Below are positions 1-8,236 of a stretch of DNA of 41,590 nt, in pieces. A program made the position numbers and the translations under genes. The stretch spans positions 1 through 41,590 of the forward strand of contig JAJDVY010000034.1 in NCBI GenBank assembly GCA_022825885.1, read 5' to 3'. This stretch comes from Nitrospirales bacterium. Its GTDB lineage: Bacteria > Nitrospirota > Nitrospiria > Nitrospirales > UBA8639. Within the stretch, counting starts at the first letter, position 1. Each line of letters begins with the position of its first letter. The notes below the pieces were generated by a model. It saw only the letters and a program-made list of their open reading frames with translations. It did no database searches and was not told the DNA's origin.

Positions 1-14
1 ATTTCATCAAGGCC

Positions 15-33
15 CGAAGGGCGTGGCCCTTCG
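15..33. repeat. Perfect short hairpin at left edge
   Basis: CGAAGGGC at 15-22 and GCCCTTCG at 26-33 form an 8-bp perfect stem with a 3-nt loop. No T-run follows on either side, so it is not a clear terminator. It may be part of a dispersed intergenic element together with the hairpin at 114-137. Confidence 0.4.
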
Positions 34-113
34 CCAACAGGCCGGATATACGAGCGCAAGCCTGTCCCTGTCAGACTCAATCACGGTCTTGCAAGACGGG
101 AGGAGACCATATA

Positions 114-140
114 CGGGTTAGCCGAAGGCGTAACCCGACA
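114..140. repeat. REP-like hairpin sharing a 15-mer with 11253-11267
   Basis: CGGGTTA at 114-120 pairs with TAACCCG at 131-137, and an inner GCC/GGC closes a GAA loop. The stretch AGGCGTAACCCGACA (126-140) occurs again as its exact reverse complement at 11253-11267. Both copies are intergenic, which fits a dispersed palindromic repeat flanking the accessory region. Confidence 0.5.
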
Positions 141-177
141 GTAACCTGAAAGCCAGCCTGGGGATTTCAATTCGTTC

Positions 178-3100
178 TCAACGCTTGGAGACGTCGATTA
201 CGCAGATCGATATCTTGAACTTTTCTTCAGCCGAGAGCGTGTCCAGTAGGCGCTCTTGCAGTTCGTATGCGCTTATGGGGCGTTTCCCTGATGACGGCAT
301 CGGACAATCCTCCGCACCAAGCCAGAACACCAGGTAGATCCCATAACCGTCCGCGCCAGGATCACGGGTGTATTGGGCGATCAATTGTTCCCGGACCGCG
401 CGCCACAGGTCACGGTGGGTACTCTTTTTGACCTCCACCGGAACGTTGAAGTCGCCGTACGCCAGTCGAATATCGGCCCGTTTGTTGTCCGCGTAGTGGC
501 CCTCCGGCTGGGCGTCGATACCCAATGGCTGAACCTTGAGTCGCAAATCCGACAGCAGCGCGTCCCTGCAAAGATCTTCATGCTTTGGCGTGCCAGGCTG
601 ACTTGGCGAATCCATATTCCAGTACTGACGCCAGTCCGAAGTGTTCCCATCACGGATTCGTCTGGCCATATCGGACAAAATATCCATCGTCAGGGCCGCA
701 AGATCAGCGGCGTTCGCGGGTTTCCGGTTATCGAGCACCTGAAGTACTTGATCAACGTCCTTATGCCGGAAACTCGCTTCGCGGCGGATCTGGTTCTGTC
801 GAGATGCCGCGTTCACGACGTTGAATCGCCAAGGGCTTAGGGAGTTATTAGATGACAGCGATTCAAGCGCTTCCGTTGCATCACGTGAGGGAAGCGATGC
901 AAGCCGGTTGATAAGTGCGGTGACAAGGTCCGTGGTCATCATCTGAGTGCCATCGCACGACATCACCCGACTAGAAAAGGAAATGGGTCTGTAAGAAACC
1001 CCGAGCAGTCGGATCAGCAGTTCCAACTCCTGAACGCCGCAGCGGTTAAACAGCGTTGACCAAGCTGATTGATCGCGGTATGTGGTGAAAAATTCTGCCA
1101 GATGCCGGATTCGTTGCTCGTGGCCGGATACCAACGTTTCAAGTGTCTCACGGTACGAGGCTGGCGAGATGAAAAGTCCGGCGGCCACCCAGTAGATGCG
1201 TTGGGCGATGTTCATGCTTGGGAAAGAAAGTTTGCGTTCGAGCAGTTTCTCGAAAGCCTCTTTTTCAGAATGAAACAGCGCGGCTATGAGTAGAGCGTTC
1301 AGCAGCCCAAGTTGCCGTGACGTACACCGCACGGGAAAAAGCTCTAACAAAGTCAGGGACGTCCGACGGGCGACCTCTTCGTGTTCCTTCGAAAAAGCCA
1401 GCTTAGAGGCTTCAGGAAAGTGCTCTCTCCCGTTACGAAGTTCGGAACGAACGAACGCGATGAGCACGTCGGAAACCACTTCAGAATGGTGGGAAAGCAA
1501 CCATTGATACCAGTGAGGTTTGTCATTTCTATAATAGCGTAGAGTCACACTCGTGTAATAAAAAGCAATGGCTTGCCTCATTTGCTTTTCGTTGAGCGGC
1601 GTTTCTCTTTCAGGTTTGGAAAGTTCCAGGCCAGCCAAGAAGGGAAGCTCCAGGAAGTACCGCTGGTTTCCGGCACGGAGGCGTATGATTTCGTCTTCGG
1701 TTGGAACGTCACTACGATTGATCGAATCCCGAAAAGCAGCAAGGACTGCCTCAACCAAGTCCGTGTCGTCTCCGAGGAGGTTGTGCAGCCGGTCTCTGGG
1801 AGTACTCCCTTCAAAGAGTCTATTGATAGGTTCGTCGAAGTACGCTACAGCCAAATGGTTAAGCAGTGATGGCGGGCATCGATTCTCGCGTAGTGCCTCC
1901 CTGTTTTCCTTCAAGAGATCCCGAAACTTCTGCTGCTCATTACCTGTTTCCTTTTCAGATTCTTTCCTGAGCGTATTTTCCTTGTTTTTTGATTCTTTAC
2001 GCTGAGACAACCGTTCTCTGAAAGCTTGCTTAAGGTCAGGGTAGCGTGCGAGGCGCTCTTCCACGATTCCCCGGGTCAATCCTTCTTCGTGTTGGGTGTT
2101 ATACAGGGCATTAGCAACCCAGTGGATGTACCAGATTGCCGCATTATTGTCGGTTGCGCGTATTGCCTGTTCAAGGCACCAGAAACTGAAATCAGGTGGC
2201 AACGTCGCGTTAAACAACCGGCTGTGGCGTTTCCTCTCAACACATAAATTAAACTCTTGCTCTCCGCGACAGTGCTCGATGCACGCGGCGATTATCGCTT
2301 TCTGTGTTTCAGGGTGGTTGATCAGCCAATCGCGAATTTTGTCTGTAGCGTCGATTGGAGGTTCGTATAGCCCTGATGTATTGAAATCCTCAAAATCCAA
2401 TGCAGCGATGCCCAACCAATCGAATAGCCGGTCGGGAACGATATCTTTACGTGACTCGTTCAGAAAACGAGCCAATAAAAGCGCCGGCAAACGGCATGCC
2501 GGATTTCCCGGCCCGGGGTCTTCCCGAATTTTCTCCCACAATTCACGGCGTTGCTCGACGAGGATATCCAGGAGTGCTGCACGTTCTGCATTCGTTGAGT
2601 CCATTGCCACGTTGTACCAAAAGAGCCCATATACGCCGGATAGAACTTTGTTTTTAGGTGTCCGCAAGTATCGAGGGATGTCCCAGGTGGAAAGCTTCGA
2701 CGGATAAAGTCCATTCAGGAGGAGACCCAGCAATTCATCATCCGGGTCCGGCACCGAGACGTCATATACGTCTGCCAGCAACGCCATAAGGGTTGCGTCA
2801 GTCTGCTGGTTGTTTCTGTCTTGCTGGAGAATCATATCGAGGGCGCGATGCCTTATCCTTGGCCACCAGCTATCGTCCTTGACCACGCCCAGCACAAAGT
2901 CCGTAAGTTCAGAAATTGCTGGCCCATGTCGAAGCGCTTCGACCAGAACTACCACGAGTCCCTGGTGAATTTCGTCCCGCTTTTGACTCGTCAAAGCCTC
3001 TCTGAAAACCTCCTCCATATCCGGCGTCGCAAGATCACCAAAGCGGGAATCCATCATCTCCAACGACCCGAAGAACCAGGGATTCCGTTGCGATTCACGA

Positions 3101-4284
3101 TACAGGCCATCTATTAACCTGCGCTTCTCGTCGATGGAGAATTTTCTGACGTCGCCGTACAAAACGGTGCCAATCGGGTCACGCTCGATGATTGCCATCC
3201 GGCCTGTTTTGCTGTGTGCCGCGAGCCATGCCGAGAGACCTCGCAACTCCGACACAACTCCGCCGCCGTCGCCCGTCATCAAGGCGAGAATACGTCCGAC
3301 CGGCAAGCCTTTTTCGATCAAGCCGGCAAGGTGCCGGCCGGCAAGAAACTCGGCCACTTGCCGGTGAACTGGGTTTGCGTGACCTTCAGAAGGCGTCGAG
3401 AACAGCTTGGTGCCTAGCACGGAGCGAAGAATTTCCTGATCCGCACCGGATATTTGTTCCAAGCCGAGGTATTCGTGGTCGCTCTCGGTGCCGGGCAGCG
3501 CGTATCCCGCACTGCCGGTCAGAAGTTGCACGGCACAAAGCCGCCCTGCCACGTCCAGCAGAACAGAGATGTCAACGTTAACCGGCTTCGCCACTCGATG
3601 CTCTTGGTTGTGTTCGCGAAGAAGTGTCCGGCAGGCCATATCGAACGTTTGTATTCGGGTCTTCGGCCAATCAGCGCCCGCGCCTGTGACCGCCTTGGCC
3701 AGCATCGAAAGGCTTTGCGGATTTGTGAGCAGGGTTTCCAACTCTCGCTGGTGGGCTTCGCTAACAAATTTTTCCGGGTCATCGACTTTCAGATTGTCGC
3801 GTAAAATTTTGATAATGTCCTCGTCAGTGAGAGGATCGAGGCGCAGGACCGTCACGCGTTCGTCGCGCGATACGGCCTTCAGATTAGCTCTGTCATTGGC
3901 CCCGAACCAGTCGGCTTCACGGCAGGAAAACCGGAATCGTGGGCGACCCAGTTGTTCGAGCTTTCCGCGCATGCTATCCAGTGGCGTCCGTCCGTCAGTC
4001 GACCCCGCCCGTTTTTCGTCGAGGCCGTCAATAAACAGCGTGGTGTTGTGCCATTCCGGGCGATCATCGAACGTGATGAAGTCCCGAGCACTGACACGGT
4101 GCGCCTTTGAGCGAGCAGCCTCTTGTTTGAACGTCGTGGTCTTGCCGGCACCGGGTGCGCCGAGCAGCACGTAAGCGTCGGCATCCCGAAACTCTTGAAG
4201 AGACCGAGATGAAGATTCAGTCTTGGCGTCGCCTTTCTGATCTTCCCTGATTTCTGTGCATGTGCGTCGAACAAAATCAGTCAT
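178..4284 (-). CDS. NACHT-like NTPase with C-terminal PD-(D/E)XK nuclease-like domain
   Basis: This 1368-residue protein has a Walker A motif GAPGAGKT at residues 42-49 and a NACHT-style Walker B, TLFIDGLDE, at 82-90. An arginine-bearing strand RFRFSCREADW follows at 116-126. About 1000 residues in the middle look alpha-helical and repeat-like, as in STAND NTPases. The C-terminus carries D1271, E1284 and K1286 spaced as D-x12-E-x-K, with a preceding acidic E1261, the pattern of PD-(D/E)XK nucleases. Only about 40 residues precede the P-loop, so the likely effector is C-terminal. The ATG overlaps the stop of the upstream ATPase gene by 4 nt (ATGA), so translation is probably coupled. A role in phage defence is inferred from architecture; no substrate can be read from the sequence. 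It could instead be a nucleic-acid repair or regulatory NTPase. Confidence 0.7.
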   Translation of the reverse strand: MTDFVRRTCTEIREDQKGDAKTESSSRSLQEFRDADAYVLLGAPGAGKTTTFKQEAARSKAHRVSARDFITFDDRPEWHNTTLFIDGLDEKRAGSTDGRTPLDSMRGKLEQLGRPRFRFSCREADWFGANDRANLKAVSRDERVTVLRLDPLTDEDIIKILRDNLKVDDPEKFVSEAHQRELETLLTNPQSLSMLAKAVTGAGADWPKTRIQTFDMACRTLLREHNQEHRVAKPVNVDISVLLDVAGRLCAVQLLTGSAGYALPGTESDHEYLGLEQISGADQEILRSVLGTKLFSTPSEGHANPVHRQVAEFLAGRHLAGLIEKGLPVGRILALMTGDGGGVVSELRGLSAWLAAHSKTGRMAIIERDPIGTVLYGDVRKFSIDEKRRLIDGLYRESQRNPWFFGSLEMMDSRFGDLATPDMEEVFREALTSQKRDEIHQGLVVVLVEALRHGPAISELTDFVLGVVKDDSWWPRIRHRALDMILQQDRNNQQTDATLMALLADVYDVSVPDPDDELLGLLLNGLYPSKLSTWDIPRYLRTPKNKVLSGVYGLFWYNVAMDSTNAERAALLDILVEQRRELWEKIREDPGPGNPACRLPALLLARFLNESRKDIVPDRLFDWLGIAALDFEDFNTSGLYEPPIDATDKIRDWLINHPETQKAIIAACIEHCRGEQEFNLCVERKRHSRLFNATLPPDFSFWCLEQAIRATDNNAAIWYIHWVANALYNTQHEEGLTRGIVEERLARYPDLKQAFRERLSQRKESKNKENTLRKESEKETGNEQQKFRDLLKENREALRENRCPPSLLNHLAVAYFDEPINRLFEGSTPRDRLHNLLGDDTDLVEAVLAAFRDSINRSDVPTEDEIIRLRAGNQRYFLELPFLAGLELSKPERETPLNEKQMRQAIAFYYTSVTLRYYRNDKPHWYQWLLSHHSEVVSDVLIAFVRSELRNGREHFPEASKLAFSKEHEEVARRTSLTLLELFPVRCTSRQLGLLNALLIAALFHSEKEAFEKLLERKLSFPSMNIAQRIYWVAAGLFISPASYRETLETLVSGHEQRIRHLAEFFTTYRDQSAWSTLFNRCGVQELELLIRLLGVSYRPISFSSRVMSCDGTQMMTTDLVTALINRLASLPSRDATEALESLSSNNSLSPWRFNVVNAASRQNQIRREASFRHKDVDQVLQVLDNRKPANAADLAALTMDILSDMARRIRDGNTSDWRQYWNMDSPSQPGTPKHEDLCRDALLSDLRLKVQPLGIDAQPEGHYADNKRADIRLAYGDFNVPVEVKKSTHRDLWRAVREQLIAQYTRDPGADGYGIYLVFWLGAEDCPMPSSGKRPISAYELQERLLDTLSAEEKFKISICVIDVSKR

Positions 4285-5546
4285 GATTGCTTAAACCAAT
4301 CCATGGCAGGGGTCGATAGAAATTCCGCAATCGGAATGCCGCCCTCACCCACAAGCAAGGAACTCTTGGGTGAGAAGCGCGTTGCAAATTCCTCCAAGCC
4401 AGCCGTATTCCCTCTACGCGAACCGCTTTTGACTTCCAGCGCCACGAGCTTCTGTCCGTGCTCCAGGACGAAATCCATCTCAAGGGAACCCTCACGCCAA
4501 TAATGAAGCCGCACTTCCAGCGTTCCCGTATTGAACAGGTGTGCACCAACGGCACTTTCGACCAATCGTCCCCAAAAGCTCCGATCCGCTTTGGCCTCTT
4601 CAAACGTGTACCCGGAATGCACCGACATGAGCGCGGTGTTGAGGACGTTGAGTTTGGGGCTGGATGCCCTGCGGCGGTACGCCCCTCCGGCGTATTTAGT
4701 CAGTCCCGCCAGCAACCCGGCTTTTGACAACAAATCCAGGTAGCGCGCCAAGGTTGTAGTGTTTCCGGCATCCTGAATTTGCCCCAGCATCTTGTCGTAG
4801 GCCAGGATCTGGCCGGACATTTCGGCACCGAACTCGAATAGTCTTTTCAGGAGCGCGGGCTTGTCCACCCGCTCCATGGCGAGGATATCCCGTTCAATAT
4901 TCGGTTCGATAAGGGAACCCAAAATGTATTCGCGCCAGCGCCCTTGTTCTTGGATCAGGGACGCTGCACCCGGGTATCCACCAAAGTAGACGTAACGGTC
5001 GAGGTCGAATCCGAATGCCTCAGACATCTCGGTGAATGACCAATGCGGGAGGCGAATGGTTTCAAAGCGACCAAGCATGCTTTCGGTTAATCCTCTCTGC
5101 ATGAGGAGCGGTGCGGACCCCAACACAACCACGTGTAGAGGGCAGTCATCACGTCGGTCGGCATCCCATAAGCCTTTCACGGTTTCCGACCAATTTGGAA
5201 TTTTCTGGATTTCGTCGAATACCAGAACGAACCCCCGTTCCGATTCCTTGGCTTGAACTCTGGCCCGTTCCCATTGGCGAATGAGCCAAGCCGTATCTCT
5301 TACGCCAGAGATGAAGACGGCCTCTTCCGAGTCGTCAGGGAGTAGAGCAGCAGGTAGGGTTCGCAGAGACGGCTCGGGCTCGTCGACGGGGAGATAGCGA
5401 CTTGGGCAGTCGATCTGCGCCAAGGCCTGCCGGACGAGCGTGGTTTTGCCGACCTGACGCGGGCCAGCGACGACGATCAGCCATCTTGGACCCTCGCGCA
5501 GTCGGCTCAAAAGCGTCGATATTTGTGCGCGCTGGAAGCCGCTCAT
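4281..5546 (-). CDS. AAA_14 / DUF4143 family ATPase
   Basis: The 421-residue protein matches the AAA_14 plus DUF4143 layout. Walker A is GPRQVGKTT (residues 28-36) and Walker B is FVLVFDEIQ (106-114). The run LGSAPLLMQRGLTESMLGRF (142-161) is typical of the family. Near the C-terminus, MDFVLEHGQKLVALEVKSG gives D, E and K spaced like a degenerate PD-(D/E)XK fold, as usual in DUF4143. Family members are widespread, often mobile, and mostly of unknown function. It is the first gene of a two-gene operon with the NACHT-nuclease gene, which it overlaps by 4 nt. The start lies 9 nt from a 36-bp palindrome, so transcription is probably controlled there. Confidence 0.85.
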   Translation of the reverse strand: MSGFQRAQISTLLSRLREGPRWLIVVAGPRQVGKTTLVRQALAQIDCPSRYLPVDEPEPSLRTLPAALLPDDSEEAVFISGVRDTAWLIRQWERARVQAKESERGFVLVFDEIQKIPNWSETVKGLWDADRRDDCPLHVVVLGSAPLLMQRGLTESMLGRFETIRLPHWSFTEMSEAFGFDLDRYVYFGGYPGAASLIQEQGRWREYILGSLIEPNIERDILAMERVDKPALLKRLFEFGAEMSGQILAYDKMLGQIQDAGNTTTLARYLDLLSKAGLLAGLTKYAGGAYRRRASSPKLNVLNTALMSVHSGYTFEEAKADRSFWGRLVESAVGAHLFNTGTLEVRLHYWREGSLEMDFVLEHGQKLVALEVKSGSRRGNTAGLEEFATRFSPKSSLLVGEGGIPIAEFLSTPAMDWFKQS

Positions 5547-5554
5547 TTCATTAT

Positions 5555-5590
5555 ATTACTATGATGAGTAAATTAACTCAATATAGTAAT
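5555..5590. promoter_or_regulatory. Extended palindrome, putative operator of the ATPase-NACHT operon
   Basis: ATTACTAT (5555-5562) and ATAGTAAT (5583-5590) flank the near-palindrome TGAGTAAATTAACTCA (5565-5580), making one 36-bp inverted repeat. It lies 9-44 nt upstream of the minus-strand ATG at 5546, where a promoter or ribosome site would be. A bound dimeric repressor would block the operon. Confidence 0.6.
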
Positions 5591-5646
5591 GTGCCGTTTT
5601 ATATCGGCTTGCCATGCCTTGATTTTAGCGCTTGCTGAACATGCAT

Positions 5647-5662
5647 TGAGTTAATTTACTCA
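5647..5662. promoter_or_regulatory. Second operator-like copy, inverted
   Basis: TGAGTTAATTTACTCA is the exact reverse complement of the 5565-5580 core, with centres about 82 bp apart. It sits on the side of the divergent J-domain gene. Two inverted copies in one divergent gap suggest cooperative binding or looping by a single regulator. The regulator is unidentified; the DUF4143 protein itself is one candidate. Confidence 0.55.
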
Positions 5663-5831
5663 AGAGGATAATTGGTATTGAATGGTGAATCAGAAGCTTG
5701 TTTTCCTGTTTAACAATACGCTTCAATGTAACCGTGAACGGTTAAGTAAGTTCTGGTATTATCGACAACTCTGTATAAGCGATAGCCGGCAATGGAGTAT
5801 TCGAAGTTGTCAGAAAGGCTCGCTTCTAGAC

Positions 5832-6623
5832 ATGAATAAAGAGCTTGCCAAGCGGGATACTCCTGAAGAGCAGGAACTCTCTAAAAAACGGGAGGAGTTG
5901 TCGAATCTTCAGACAATACTTGCTCAACGGGAGTTGGACTTGACCACGCTTCAGGCTGAATTGCATGCCTTTGAGCGGCGCTATTTCCGGGTTGTCGGTA
6001 TCCGCTATGCCGAACTCGATGAAGTCGAGGCGCAGATTGCGGATCTCTTGTCTCGATCATCTCCTCACAATCAGGACATGCGCATGCGAGCTGCTGAAGC
6101 GCGAGGCCGGGCCAATGAGTCGGCCCATGAGTCAAAGATGGTTCAAGAAACAGCGAAACATGCAGAGAAATTCCAACCCTCAGACGCCCTAAAAAAATTG
6201 TATCGAGACGTTGCCAAGAGTATCCACCCGGATCTGGCAACCGATAACGAGGATCGCGCCCGCCGGCAGCGTTTCATGGCCGAGGCGAATCAAGCCTATG
6301 AAGAAGGAAACGAGATTCGTTTGCGGGAGATCCTGCGAGAATGGGAAAGCAGTCCTGACGCGATCAAAGGGGATGGCGTTGCAGCAGAACTCATCCGCGT
6401 GATCCGTAAGATAGCGCAAGTCCAAGCACGGCTGAAGACCATCGAAGCGACCGTTGATGATCTACAGGCGTCCGATATGTACCGGTTGAAGGATGAAGTC
6501 GAGAGTGCGGAAGCAGAAGAGAGAGACCTGTTGGCCGAAATGGCCTCGCGCCTGGACCGGCAGATTGCCGATGCAAGAAAACGGCTTGTCGGTCTCGCCA
6601 AGGAGCAATCGAGCCATGCCTGA
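5832..6623 (+). CDS. J-domain protein with flanking coiled coils
   Basis: From ATG 5832 the protein has 263 residues. A heptad-rich coiled coil covers about residues 12-50. A J-domain lies at about 118-160, with the diagnostic HPD at 132-134 in KKLYRDVAKSIHPDLA. A second coiled coil covers about 185-255. J-domains stimulate the ATPase of Hsp70 (DnaK), so this is probably a DnaK co-chaperone with an unusual client-binding part; it lacks the G/F and zinc-finger regions of DnaJ. The frame is open back to ATG 5682, but the extra 50 residues look non-coding, so 5832 is preferred. The gene overlaps the next (Sel1-repeat) gene by 8 nt, which suggests co-translation and a shared task. Confidence 0.75.
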   Translation: MNKELAKRDTPEEQELSKKREELSNLQTILAQRELDLTTLQAELHAFERRYFRVVGIRYAELDEVEAQIADLLSRSSPHNQDMRMRAAEARGRANESAHESKMVQETAKHAEKFQPSDALKKLYRDVAKSIHPDLATDNEDRARRQRFMAEANQAYEEGNEIRLREILREWESSPDAIKGDGVAAELIRVIRKIAQVQARLKTIEATVDDLQASDMYRLKDEVESAEAEERDLLAEMASRLDRQIADARKRLVGLAKEQSSHA

Positions 6624-7365
6624 TGATGGACAACAGAAACACCTGACACCGGCGGACAAGCAGCGATCAGTCACACAACGGTCCTCTCTGGCAAGCCGAG
6701 GACTCGAATTGGCTTTGAACGTTCGGCAAAAGAACGAAAGCACGTTGTACGACGAGTGCGACGCCATTCCCGAGTCGGTACGCTGGTGGTACTATCGAGC
6801 GAACGAGCAGCAAGATGCTGAAGCCCAGTACATGCTCGGGGTTATGTATGACGGAGGCGATGGTGTGCCACAGGACGCTGCCGAAGCGGTGCGCTGGTAT
6901 CTTCGGGCCGCGGCACAGGGCGATGCCGACGCTCAGTACAATCTCGGGGTCAGTTACGCCAATGGTGAAGGGATCTCGCAGGATGATGTCGAAGCAGCGT
7001 ACTGGTATCGTCAGGCCGCGGAACAGGGCGATGCTGATGCTCAGGTTATGCTCGGTTTTTTGTACGCCGAAGCGCAGAGCGATAAACTGGCAGTACACTG
7101 GTATTGTCAGGCCGCCGAACAAGGCCATGTGTGGGCTCAGTTCTACCTTGGGGCCAGATATGGCGAAGGGAAAGGTATACTACAGGATTACGTCCAAGCT
7201 CATAAGTGGTTCAATCTTGCCGCTTCTGAATTTTCGAGTTATGAATATGAGCGCGAAGCGCGAGACAAGGCTATGCGACTCCGCGACGAGGTTGAGTCGA
7301 AGATGACTCCAGCACAGATCGCCGAGGCGCAACGGCTGGCGCGTGAGTGGAAACCTGGACTATGA
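6616..7365 (+). CDS. Sel1-repeat protein, cytoplasmic form
   Basis: The 249-residue protein has about four to five Sel1-like repeats from residue 50 on. Each has a pattern such as AQYNLGVSYANGEGISQD followed by AAYWYRQAAEQGDADAQ. Sel1 repeats are alpha-alpha hairpins that form protein-binding solenoids. No signal peptide is visible, unlike its paralogue at 8237-9088. The tail, with SKMTPAQIAEAQRLAREW, is nearly the same in both. The start overlaps the J-domain gene by 8 nt, so this protein may be a scaffold working with that co-chaperone. A small Cys-rich gene follows after 24 nt, the same spacing as in the second copy. Confidence 0.85.
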   Translation: MPDDGQQKHLTPADKQRSVTQRSSLASRGLELALNVRQKNESTLYDECDAIPESVRWWYYRANEQQDAEAQYMLGVMYDGGDGVPQDAAEAVRWYLRAAAQGDADAQYNLGVSYANGEGISQDDVEAAYWYRQAAEQGDADAQVMLGFLYAEAQSDKLAVHWYCQAAEQGHVWAQFYLGARYGEGKGILQDYVQAHKWFNLAASEFSSYEYEREARDKAMRLRDEVESKMTPAQIAEAQRLAREWKPGL

Positions 7366-7389
7366 TCAGGCGTCAAGAGGAGAAACAGA

Positions 7390-7638
7390 ATGCGTTTTTT
7401 CAATTTTTGTTACAGGCCTCTTGAAGAGGTAAGTGCTGCAACAGACAATGAAATGGAACCACACGGGCCACGTCCTTTTCATTGTTCTTGTCGTCCTCTA
7501 CACACTCGAAAACCCAATATGGTCAAGAAAAATTGGAAGATATACCGAAGTCCGGAGAAAGCTAAGCTGGCTGGTCATCCAGACCCATGCAAAATCTGTT
7601 TCCCCCTAAAAGGCTTGTGTGCAGAGAGAAAAGGATGA
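7390..7638 (+). CDS. Small Cys-rich putative metal-binding protein, copy 1
   Basis: The 82-residue protein has a good ribosome site (AAGAGGAG) upstream of ATG 7390. It has HCSC at 31-34, AGHPDPCKIC at 61-70 and Cys at 7 and 77, a pattern that could bind zinc as CxC plus CxxC. It is clearly paralogous to the protein at 9113-9340; both share PFHCSC, a WKxY segment, EKA(K/R)xAGH and PCxxC. I do not recognise a named family. Its place directly after a Sel1-repeat gene in both copies suggests the two proteins work together. Confidence 0.7.
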   Translation: MRFFNFCYRPLEEVSAATDNEMEPHGPRPFHCSCRPLHTRKPNMVKKNWKIYRSPEKAKLAGHPDPCKICFPLKGLCAERKG

Positions 7639-7688
7639 TTCAAAGAGGAGCGAGGATCTTGCAAGCGATGTTTCCCTTCATCATACCC

Positions 7689-7710
7689 ATGTTCTGAATT
7701 GACGGCCAGA
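7689..7710 (-). pseudogene. Possible short relic of a bioF 3' end
   Basis: Eighteen of 22 bases match the segment of intact bioF at 10108-10129 (18/22 counted by eye), in the same orientation. Extending the ungapped alignment leftward gives about 45% identity, so the boundaries are unclear. The call rests mainly on its position, just after a Sel1/Cys-rich pair, as with the clearer relics at 7999-8175 and 9366-9437. Confidence 0.3.
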
Positions 7711-7759
7711 TAGTCGCTTTTGCCTTGCAAGGGTGACTCATGAAAGGTATCCTGTTTGC

Positions 7760-7962
7760 ATGGCCGTGATGCTCGCCAAAACCTATGAAGCGTTCAAAGA
7801 TGCCGGTGCGTCGGACGAGAAAGCGCGCGAGGCTGCGGAAAAATAGCTGTGTTCGAGAATCGCTTGGCAAGCATTGAGAACCGACTCGTCCGCCTTGAAA
7901 TCCTGATCACCATTGTCCTGACCGGCGTGGTCAGTCTCGTTGTTAAGACCTTCTTCACCTGA
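7760..7962 (+). pseudogene. Frameshifted small coiled-coil membrane protein (DUF1640-like)
   Basis: ATG 7760 opens a frame reading AFKDAGASDEKAREAAEK that stops at 7844-7846. The next frame, from about 7849, continues FENRLASIENRLVRLEIL and then a hydrophobic segment (ITIVLTGVVSLVV) ending KTFFT at 7962. Joined, they look like a 60-70 residue DUF1640-type protein: amphipathic start, short coiled coil and C-terminal membrane anchor. One base missing in the GAAAAATAG stretch would explain the break. The family name is from memory of the pattern. A sequencing error is the other explanation. Confidence 0.6.
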
Positions 7963-7998
7963 AGGATCGCTGGAATTGCCAGGCTTGAGACCGACTGG

Positions 7999-8175
7999 TC
8001 ACTCCGCTTGCTCAGAAGCGGAAGTCGGCTTCGTCAAGAACACTTCCCGTACCTTCCGAAACGCAGTCACCACATTCTCCAACAGTCCTTCTATATGCTC
8101 CGAACTCACGGTAAGCCGTAACCGGCTGCCGTGTTTGGGCGCGGTCGGGGGCGGATGGCGGCATAGAAGGGTTGG
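7999..8175 (-). pseudogene. Relic of an AONS/KBL-family (bioF-like) 3' end
   Basis: Read on the minus strand, this stretch encodes SRLRLTVSSEHIEGLLENVV followed by TAFRKVREV and a polar tail ending in TGA at 7999-8001. It aligns almost without gaps to the bioF end (10060-10175), with about 75% nucleotide identity counted by eye. A 1-nt deletion in a C/G run near 8149 breaks the frame, and homology fades near 8175. The tail after the shared helix differs from that of intact bioF, so it probably derives from a different allele or paralogue. No start or active-site region remains. Confidence 0.8.
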
Positions 8176-8236
8176 TGGCAGAGAATCAGCGTTCCTTCTT
8201 ATGCGTCATTCCCGTGTGAGTTTGAGTAAAGAAAGA

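Noticed and set aside
5682-5831. Earlier start for the J-domain protein
   Set aside because: The extra 50 residues look non-coding and the frame begins close to the operator-like repeat at 5647-5662.
8041-8236. N-terminal extension of the exported Sel1 protein
   Set aside because: The plus-strand frame is open from 7940, but this stretch is the minus-strand bioF relic and the signal peptide begins at 8237.
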